Notes under the pieces: model-generated
Told to the model about the DNA's origin: nothing
Seen by the model: the letters and a program-made list of their open reading frames with translations, nothing else
Databases searched by the model: none
Position numbers and translations under genes: made by a program
Shown: positions 57,290 to 64,000 of the stretch, piece after piece
Position numbering within the stretch: the first letter of the stretch is position 1
How the letters are laid out: each line of letters opens with the position of its first letter
From: Bacteroidales bacterium
Lineage (GTDB): Bacteria; Bacteroidota; Bacteroidia; Bacteroidales; UBA932
Assembly (NCBI GenBank): GCA_024691765.1
Contig: JAILNI010000041.1
Coordinates: 1 to 64,000, forward strand
Direction: 5' to 3'
Length of the DNA stretch: 64,000 nt

Positions 57290-59777
57290 GAAGGAGTTGC
57301 TTGCGGCCGTAGTCGTCGAATTCGACCACTGCTTTCATTTCCGGGGCTTCCCCGGTGATTTCCAGTATCCTGCCGGCGCCGAAACGGTTGTGCTCTATGC
57401 GCTCGCCGACATAAAGCTCTGTCATGGGAACGGGAACGAAATCGGCGTCGATTACAGGAGGCGCAGATGTCGGGCGAACCGGGCGCGATACAGGGCTGGG
57501 TTGAGACTCCTGATGGGGAGATGTCCCGAATGAAGTACGGCGAGGCTCAAAGCGGACCGTTGAAGACTTTCCGTAGCGATACCCGCCCCCGCCGGACGAA
57601 GGGTTACGGCTGAACGAACTGCCCGAAGATCCTGAGCTACGGCTGAATGAGTTGCCTGAAGAGCCGGCACCGCGGCTGAAAGAGCGACCGGCCAAGCCTC
57701 CGTAGGAGCCGCCAACTCCGCCGAAACGGCCGAGGGCGCTCGAAGGCACCTCGGGTCGCTCCTTCGGCAGCGGATTTGCCAGGTATTGGTCGTCTATTTC
57801 ATAAAGGAAGCGGCTGGGAGGATTGCTCTCGTGCTTGCCGTTGCGCATTCGGGTGCAGGCGTAAGAAAGCGACACCGCCCTTTTGGCGCGGGTTACCGCC
57901 ACGTAGAACAGGCGCCTTTCCTCTTCTATATCCTGCTTCGAAGCCAGCATCCCTCCTCCTGGGAAAAGATTCTCCTCACAGCCAGCCACGTACACATAGG
58001 GGAATTCCAGCCCTTTGGCCGAGTGGACAGTCATGAGAGCAACCTTATTGTTGGTGTCTTCGTCGGTTGTAACGTCCACATTGGAAAGCAGCGCTATATT
58101 CTCAAGGAAATCCGCCAGCGTAACGACCTGGAATTCGTCCTCCGGAACACCGTTGTCGGCGAATTCATCCTGCCTTTCTTCAACGAAACCGGCCACCGAG
58201 TTCAGCAGTTCGTCCAGATTTGCGGTTCGCGCCATGCCCTCGATGGAGGTGTCAAGCTTATGGAAAGCATAATACCCGGAGGCGTCGGCAATCATCTTCG
58301 CCATATCGTAGGCATCGGTCTCCGGCACTTTTGCCGCAAGGCCGTTTATCATGCTGCAGAACGCCTGGATCTTGCCGAGCGCCGCCTGCCGAAGACCGTA
58401 AAGCCCGGTGTCCTGCATGAAAGCCGCCTTGAACAGCGGACAGCCATGAGCCCGGGCACATTCGTTCAGCGCCGAAATCGAAGTGTCGCCAATCCCCCTT
58501 GCGGGAACATTCACCACGCGCTTGAAACTCTCGTCGTCGTTAATGTTCACAACCAGCTTGAAATATGCGGTCATATCCTTGATTTCAGCCCTGTCGAAGA
58601 AGGAATTGCCGGAGTAAATCATGTATGGCAGATTGCGGCGGCGGAGCTGTTCCTCGAGTGCCCGGGACTGGGAATTGGTGCGGTAAAGCACGGCGAAATC
58701 CTGGTACTGTGCACGCTCCAGCTGCATTCGCGATATGATGTCGGAGACTATCATTATGGCCTCGTCCTGCTCGGTCCAGGCTTTCATGAGTTCCAGTTTC
58801 TCTCCCTTCTCGTCTCCTGCGAAGCACTTTTTGGGAATGCGTCCTTCATTGTGCTCGATGACTGAATTCGCAGCCTCCACGATGTTGGAGGTCGAGCGGT
58901 AATTGTGTTCGAGACGGAGGATCCTGCTCTCGGGATAGTCTTTCTGGAAATTAAGGATGTTCTCTATCCTGGCGCCGCGGAAGGCATAGATGCTCTGGGA
59001 GTCGTCGCCTACCACGCTTATGTTGTGATGCCTCTGCGAGAGTTTTTTGATGATAAGGTACTGCGCGAGGTTGGTATCCTGGTACTCGTCCACGAGTATA
59101 TAGGAGAAACGCGCCGAGATCTCTTCAAGGGCCTCGGGATTGTCACGCAGGAGGATATTCATCTGGACGAGGATATCGTCGAAGTCCATCACCCCGCTCT
59201 GCTTCAGTTTTTGCTGGTAAAGTTCGTACACCCTGCCTATCATAGGCCGCTTCGATGCGGAGTCGGCGTCGAAATACTGCCTGTCCTGGTTGTACCTTTG
59301 CGGGAGCACCAGAGCGTTCTTTGCGGCCGAAATGCGCGACAGCACTTCCCGCGGCTTGTACGTTTTGTCGTCGAGTTTCAGTTCCTTGATGCACGCCTTG
59401 ACTGCAGAGGTGGAGTCCGACTGGTCGTAGATGGTAAAGGTCCGGGGATATCCGAGGGATTCGGCATAGTCCCGCAGGAACCTCACGAACACCGAATGGA
59501 AGGTGCCCATCACAAGCCTTGCGGCCCTGCGGTCACCCACCATCACGGCGATTCTCTGCTTCATCTCGCCGGCGGCTTTCTTGGTAAAGGTGAGGGCGAG
59601 AATACGCGCCGGGTCGATATCTTCCGTAGCAAGGATATATGCGATTCTGGATGTAAGCACCCTGGTCTTTCCGGATCCCGCTCCAGCCACTATGAGCATG
59701 GGGCCGTGGATATTCTCCACCGCCGTCCGCTGCTGAGGGTCGAGCCCTTCCAGGATTCTTGCCGCTTTCTCGTCCAT
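57255..59777 (-). CDS. uvrD: UvrD/PcrA-family ATP-dependent DNA helicase
   Basis: LDPQQRTAVENIHGPMLIVAGAGSGKTRVLTSRIAYI, VDEYQDTN, VGDDSQSIYAFRGA, MTVHSAKGLEFPYVYVAG. Confidence 0.97.
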   Translation of the reverse strand: MDEKAARILEGLDPQQRTAVENIHGPMLIVAGAGSGKTRVLTSRIAYILATEDIDPARILALTFTKKAAGEMKQRIAVMVGDRRAARLVMGTFHSVFVRFLRDYAESLGYPRTFTIYDQSDSTSAVKACIKELKLDDKTYKPREVLSRISAAKNALVLPQRYNQDRQYFDADSASKRPMIGRVYELYQQKLKQSGVMDFDDILVQMNILLRDNPEALEEISARFSYILVDEYQDTNLAQYLIIKKLSQRHHNISVVGDDSQSIYAFRGARIENILNFQKDYPESRILRLEHNYRSTSNIVEAANSVIEHNEGRIPKKCFAGDEKGEKLELMKAWTEQDEAIMIVSDIISRMQLERAQYQDFAVLYRTNSQSRALEEQLRRRNLPYMIYSGNSFFDRAEIKDMTAYFKLVVNINDDESFKRVVNVPARGIGDTSISALNECARAHGCPLFKAAFMQDTGLYGLRQAALGKIQAFCSMINGLAAKVPETDAYDMAKMIADASGYYAFHKLDTSIEGMARTANLDELLNSVAGFVEERQDEFADNGVPEDEFQVVTLADFLENIALLSNVDVTTDEDTNNKVALMTVHSAKGLEFPYVYVAGCEENLFPGGGMLASKQDIEEERRLFYVAVTRAKRAVSLSYACTRMRNGKHESNPPSRFLYEIDDQYLANPLPKERPEVPSSALGRFGGVGGSYGGLAGRSFSRGAGSSGNSFSRSSGSSGSSFSRNPSSGGGGYRYGKSSTVRFEPRRTSFGTSPHQESQPSPVSRPVRPTSAPPVIDADFVPVPMTELYVGERIEHNRFGAGRILEITGEAPEMKAVVEFDDYGRKQLLLKYAKLRPEKA

Positions 59778-59824
59778 CGCAGGGCGAAAATACGAAAAAT
59801 TTGGCGATTATCCGATATTCTTTT

Positions 59825-59965
59825 GGGGGCTAACACGAAAAGAGCCCAAAACGTGTTCACCCCCGGGGTGCATGATGGGTGGCTAACACGAAAAAGGCCC
59901 AAAACGTGTTGACCCCCTGGCGGCGGGGCGTCAAATACGCGAAACTCCGCCCGGAGAAGCGTTAG
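59825..59965. repeat. composite palindromic repeat block, right of uvrD (inverted relative to left block)
   Basis: 59828-59917 matches the reverse complement of 57164-57253 at 80 of 90 positions by hand alignment; 59931-59965 is an inverted copy of the last 35 nt of uvrD. Confidence 0.85.
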
Positions 59966-60114
59966 GCTACCTCCAGGCCAAGTTCGGCGATGAGGGAGAG
60001 GGCGTCGGCGGAGAGGCTGCGGCTGATGAAGGCTGCCTCGTCGGGCCTGTAGGAGTTGGCGGTGAGTTCGTCGGAGACTCTCTTGCGGAGTGAAAAAATC
60101 TGGCTTGCTGACAT
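59962..60114 (-). CDS. 50-aa small protein
   Basis: MSASQIFSLRKRVSDELTANSYRPDEAAFISRSLSADALSLIAELGLEVA*; upstream TATCTTTG box at 60170-60177 (minus). Confidence 0.6.
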   Translation of the reverse strand: MSASQIFSLRKRVSDELTANSYRPDEAAFISRSLSADALSLIAELGLEVA

Positions 60115-60169
60115 ATCTTTGCGTTTTTAATTGTTTTCGTTCATTCGTGGAATCCTTTCGTCCACGATG

Positions 60170-60177
60170 CAAAGATA
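60170..60177 (-). promoter_or_regulatory. -7 box TATCTTTG for the 50-aa ORF
   Basis: Reverse complement of CAAAGATA; about 55 nt upstream of ATG. Confidence 0.45.
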
Positions 60178-60207
60178 TGGCGCGATTTTGCCAATAAGCG
60201 TCAAAAA

Positions 60208-61125
60208 CTATCCGGCAAAATATTTTTTTGAAAAATCTTTGATATATTCACTCAGTTCGGGGGAATCCAGCACTTGCACGTGGTCGGCAAGGCCTATAGC
60301 AAAGCGGCCGACTCCCTGCATGGCGCACACGTCGGACTCGAAGATCCAGGAGGAACAGGGGGGCGTCGCCGCATCACTCAAACGTACTTCAGATGCCGCC
60401 AGGGGATACTCCTCCAGCAGCAGGTCGCGGGCCAGCTGGTCGAGTGCCAGCTTGACGTGGTACTTCCTCTCTCCGCTCATGCGGAATACGTCCATCTCGG
60501 TGCGGCGATGTTCGTCTTCATGAGTCCACGGCTCGCCCCGGAGAATCTCCACCTCGCCGATTCGGGCAACTCCGAACATCTTGCAGCGGCCGTCGGCGAG
60601 ATCGTATCCCCAAACGTGTATGTAGTTGGTGGTGAACGCAAAAGGCTCTATGCGCCTGTCTCCGCCGCGGCCCGAAGACGACTTGAAATCGTGAAGCACG
60701 ACGCAGCGCCTGTCCTGGATGGCGTCGGACAGCTCGCGGACGTTAAGTGCGTTAGATCGCTTGCTTATGAAGTCGGTAACCGGAGCTACATCGTATATGG
60801 CAGCCAGTTTCTGGTGGAGGTTCTGCTTGAGGGCGTTGGTGTTGTCCAGGCTCTCGATAAGTCCGTTGATGATGCCTGCCTCTTCGTCGGAGAAATACAC
60901 CAGGCGGTCCAGGTCGCGGGTCCGCCGTCCGGTCGACACCAGTTCATACACCCCGCTCCGCACCTTCCGCACGGCGAATCCTGCTTCGCGGAAGGTGTCG
61001 AGATAGCGGTAAATGCTGCGGTAGCTGGTGTCCAGCTTCTCTGCCAGTTCGTCCACCGTGTAAACGGTGTTCCCGGTGAGAAGCTTCATCAACCGGAGCA
61101 ACCTTTCGACCTGCGCCTGCTCCAT
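60208..61125 (-). CDS. WYL-domain transcriptional regulator (HTH N-terminus)
   Basis: RLLRLMKLLTGNTVYTVDELAEKLDTSYRSIYRYLDTFREAGF; WYL-like domain with IEPFAFTTNYIHVWGYDLADGRCKMFGVARIGEVEIL. Confidence 0.9.
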   Translation of the reverse strand: MEQAQVERLLRLMKLLTGNTVYTVDELAEKLDTSYRSIYRYLDTFREAGFAVRKVRSGVYELVSTGRRTRDLDRLVYFSDEEAGIINGLIESLDNTNALKQNLHQKLAAIYDVAPVTDFISKRSNALNVRELSDAIQDRRCVVLHDFKSSSGRGGDRRIEPFAFTTNYIHVWGYDLADGRCKMFGVARIGEVEILRGEPWTHEDEHRRTEMDVFRMSGERKYHVKLALDQLARDLLLEEYPLAASEVRLSDAATPPCSSWIFESDVCAMQGVGRFAIGLADHVQVLDSPELSEYIKDFSKKYFAG

Positions 61126-63350
61126 TATTTACACCAGCGGTCAAGCCAGTCGTAGAAATTGCGGTGCCAGAAGAGGGCGTTCTGCGGCTGCAGTATCCAG
61201 TGGTTCTCTTCCGGGAAAACGAGAAGTTTCGAGGGAACTCCCATCATCTGCGCTGCGTTGAAGGCCGCCATGCCCTGCTCGTAGGGGATGCGGTAGTCCA
61301 TCATTCCGTGTATGCAGAGTATGGGCGTGTGCCACTTGGTAACCATGGACGAAGGCGAGCTGCCGTAATGCCTCTTTGCCTTGGGAGTGGACGCATAAGG
61401 CGCACCGGCCTGCTGCATTCCGCCGAAGGTGATTCCGTCGCCCGCGGGGCCCTGCTGTCCGGGAGTGTAGGCGTATTCGGTAAGGCCGCCGTTGTCCCAG
61501 TTGGCGAACCACATTTCCTCGGTGGTGAACCAGAGCTGCTTTTCGTCGAAGATGCCGGCGTGAGCGATGAAGCAGTCGTAGAGGTCGCCGTGCAGACCTT
61601 CGAGCATGTAGGCCGAATAGCCGCCGTAGGAAGCTCCCACGCATGCGAGTTTACCCACGTAAGGCTTGCTCTTGATATAGCGTCCGGCAGAGAGGTAATC
61701 CTGCATGTTCAGGCCGGGATAGTCGCCGCTTATCTCTTCCTTCCACTCCTGCCCGAACGCGGTGGTTCCGCGACGGTTGGGCAGTATCACTATGTAGCCC
61801 TGCTGGGCCATCAGGCGGTAGCACCAGCGATAGCTCCAGTCCTGGGAATTGGTGCTCTGCGGGCCTCCAAGCACGATTTCTATTGCGGGATATACCTTGC
61901 TTTCGTCGAATTCCGGAGGATAGACCACCCAGCACTGCATCTGCTTGTGGTCCACCGTCTCAACGTATACCGACTCCTCGTGAATGGGGGCGAGGGCGTC
62001 GAGGATATGTTTGTTCTCGAAGGTGATCTGCTTCAGTGACGGTTCCGCTCCGCTTACTACGCTTGCCAGTTCGACCGGGAACTCCAGCGAATAGTAGCTG
62101 GTTAGCATCTCCACGCTGCCGTCCTCACGGTCGAGGATGGCGAAGGGGGAGAAGAGGTCGGTCCACCATGAGCCGGGGGTGAGGCGTTCTATGCTGCCGT
62201 CGAGGCTGGCGCGGAAGATGCTCTGCACCGCTTCGTCCACAAGGGCTGCAAAGTAGATCTGTCCGCCGTGCCAGACAGGACCGGTGACGTCGTGGTCGAA
62301 GTCGGCTCCGAGGCGGCGGACGTTGGAGATGCGAAGCTCCGCATCCTGTCCGTCGGCGTCGCCGTCTCCAAAGGCTACATCGGCTACGAAGAGCCTCTGC
62401 TGGTCGGCCTCATAACCGTCGCGCGCCATCGAAACCCAGGCGAGATGCTTTCCGTCGGGGCTCCAGACCGGGTCGGTGTCGTATCCGCCCTTTTCGGTGA
62501 CGGCCACCGTCGCTCCGGTCAGCACATCATATATATAGATAGAGGTGTTGGTGCTGAATGCATACTCCTTGCCCACTTTTTTGCGGCAGCTGTACGCGAT
62601 ATGCCTGCTGTCGGGCGCCCAGTCGAGCTGTTCAATGCCGCCGAAGGGCTCGGTTGGCAGTTCGAAAAGCTTCTCGGTACCGAGTATGTCGAGGCTGCTT
62701 TCCGGGGTGATGGTGCCGTTCACCATGGTGGCGACGTAGCTGCGCGGAACCTCGGTCACCCAGTGGTCCCAGTGGCGATACATGAGGTTCTCGGTGCTGT
62801 AGGCCTGCGCTTTGTCGAGGGCCGGGTCGGTGTCGGCTGGCTGCACCAGCGCGGCGTTCTTTATTGTGCTTGTATAGATAATCTGCTGCCCGTCAGGAGA
62901 GATTTTGAATTCTCCGATTCCGGCGGGTATGTCGCTGAGTTTCACCTTCTTCCCGAGCTTGCTGCCCTTGAGCGGAGCCTTCCAGAGCTGACCGCCCTGA
63001 ACGAAGTAGATGCTGCCGCCGTCTGTGCTCCAGCGGGCGCAGTTAATGCTTTTTCCGCTGCGGGTCAGCTGCACGCGGCCGCTGCCGTCGGGATTGCACA
63101 GGTACAGGTTGCGGCAGCTGCGGTTTTCCTCGATGCTCTGATAGGACACTCCATACAGGATCTTGCTCCCGTCGGGGGAGAGCTGCGGGTCGCTCAGACG
63201 ACCGAAAGACAGGAGCACTTCGGGGGTCATGCGACCGTCCGCAATCTCCACTTCCTGCGGGCCGAAATACCCGCCCTTTTCTTCTTTTTTCATACAACTG
63301 AGTGCAGCGGTCAGCGCAAGGCCGATCGCCAGGATTGATGAGGTTTTCAT
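61125..63350 (-). CDS. S9-family (prolyl oligopeptidase) peptidase, lipoprotein-like N-terminus
   Basis: GASYGGYSAYMLEGLHGD (nucleophile elbow), LCIHGMMDYRIPYEQGMAAFNAAQ, PEENHWI; N-terminal WD40-like propeller; lipobox AALSCMKK. Confidence 0.95.
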   Translation of the reverse strand: MKTSSILAIGLALTAALSCMKKEEKGGYFGPQEVEIADGRMTPEVLLSFGRLSDPQLSPDGSKILYGVSYQSIEENRSCRNLYLCNPDGSGRVQLTRSGKSINCARWSTDGGSIYFVQGGQLWKAPLKGSKLGKKVKLSDIPAGIGEFKISPDGQQIIYTSTIKNAALVQPADTDPALDKAQAYSTENLMYRHWDHWVTEVPRSYVATMVNGTITPESSLDILGTEKLFELPTEPFGGIEQLDWAPDSRHIAYSCRKKVGKEYAFSTNTSIYIYDVLTGATVAVTEKGGYDTDPVWSPDGKHLAWVSMARDGYEADQQRLFVADVAFGDGDADGQDAELRISNVRRLGADFDHDVTGPVWHGGQIYFAALVDEAVQSIFRASLDGSIERLTPGSWWTDLFSPFAILDREDGSVEMLTSYYSLEFPVELASVVSGAEPSLKQITFENKHILDALAPIHEESVYVETVDHKQMQCWVVYPPEFDESKVYPAIEIVLGGPQSTNSQDWSYRWCYRLMAQQGYIVILPNRRGTTAFGQEWKEEISGDYPGLNMQDYLSAGRYIKSKPYVGKLACVGASYGGYSAYMLEGLHGDLYDCFIAHAGIFDEKQLWFTTEEMWFANWDNGGLTEYAYTPGQQGPAGDGITFGGMQQAGAPYASTPKAKRHYGSSPSSMVTKWHTPILCIHGMMDYRIPYEQGMAAFNAAQMMGVPSKLLVFPEENHWILQPQNALFWHRNFYDWLDRWCK

Positions 63351-64000
63351 GATATTTTGCTGTAATCTTTGATATCGTATTTACTCTTGCGCAATTCCCT
63401 GGCCAGCAGGGCGTTGCGTGGATCCTGCAGGGCCGGGTCGGCTTCCAGTATCCTGGTGGCGTAAGCCCTCGCCTCGGCCAGCATCAGGCCGTCGCGGGCG
63501 AGAGAGGCGATGCTGAGGTTAACCGGCATTCCGCTCTGGGCCGTGCCTTCGAGGTCGCCGGGGCCGCGCATCTTCATGTCTTCTTCCGCTATCTCGAAAC
63601 CGTCGCTGGTGCGGCACATGAGTTCGAGTCGCGCGCGTGCTTCCTTTCCCGTCTTGTAGTCGTGAACCAGTACGCAGTAGCTCTCGTCGGCGCCGCGTCC
63701 AACCCGTCCGCGCAACTGGTGAAGCTGGCTCAGTCCGAAACGCTGGGCGCTTTCAATGACCATCACGCTCGCGTTGGGAACATCCACGCCCACTTCTATA
63801 ACCGTGGTGGAAACAAGGATGTCGGCCCTCCCGGAAACGAATGCGTCCATGTTGAAGTTCTTCACCTCGTTCGTCTGTTGTCCGTGAACGATGGCAACCC
63901 TGTAATCCGGCTGAGGGAAGTGCTTGACGATGTCTTCGTAGCCCAGCTGGAGGTTGGCGAGGTCGGTTTTTTCGCTCTCGAAAATGAGGGGATACACTAC
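63347..64000 (-). CDS. recG: ATP-dependent DNA helicase RecG (C-terminal part; gene continues beyond the window)
   Basis: DILVSTTVIEVGVDVPNASVMVIESAQRFGLSQLHQLRGRVGRGADESYCVLV; MRGPGDLEGTAQSGM. Confidence 0.97.
   Translation of the reverse strand, partial: VVYPLIFESEKTDLANLQLGYEDIVKHFPQPDYRVAIVHGQQTNEVKNFNMDAFVSGRADILVSTTVIEVGVDVPNASVMVIESAQRFGLSQLHQLRGRVGRGADESYCVLVHDYKTGKEARARLELMCRTSDGFEIAEEDMKMRGPGDLEGTAQSGMPVNLSIASLARDGLMLAEARAYATRILEADPALQDPRNALLARELRKSKYDIKDYSKIS

Noticed and set aside
57164-59965. CRISPR array
   Set aside because: Units are palindromic, spacers are conserved between blocks, only two units per block, no cas genes.
57164-59965. Composite transposon carrying uvrD
   Set aside because: No transposase, no visible target-site duplication, and the cargo is a core helicase gene; a REP-like element fits better.

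Overview
The window looks like a chromosomal segment from a Bacteroidales-type Bacteroidota genome. This is inferred from SusC/SusD pairs, TAnnTTTG-type -7 boxes, a V-type ATPase operon and an Nqr operon. No rRNA, CRISPR array, phage or IS element was recognised. Layout: (1) minus-strand V-type ATPase operon (I, D, B, A, DUF2764-like, E). (2) A DMT-family transporter. (3) A single co-directional unit of about 30 kb (about 7652-37568) carrying two SusC/SusD pairs, four beta-helix lipoproteins (one Pmp-like), two beta-propeller lipoproteins each followed by a GDPD-family lipoprotein, a GLUG+SGNH lipoprotein and a clan GH-A-like glycosidase. It is preceded by an unusual leader with short ORFs, a G9 tract and strong hairpins. 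(4) Metal P-type ATPase, HMA protein, SDR, tRNA-Asp and uvrA. (5) A phospho-glycan decoration cluster with a Stealth-LicD fusion, a cytidylyltransferase-Gfo/Idh fusion, a class V aminotransferase and a second LicD. (6) nqrFEDCBA and a UvrD-type helicase bracketed by a 90-bp inverted pair of composite palindromic repeats. (7) WYL regulator, S9 peptidase and the 3' part of recG. The strongest candidates for undescribed biology are the 14-gene lipoprotein/phosphodiesterase locus with its leader, the palindromic repeat family around uvrD, and the fused phospho-glycan enzymes. All calls are from reading translations and sequence by eye; no database searches were run.
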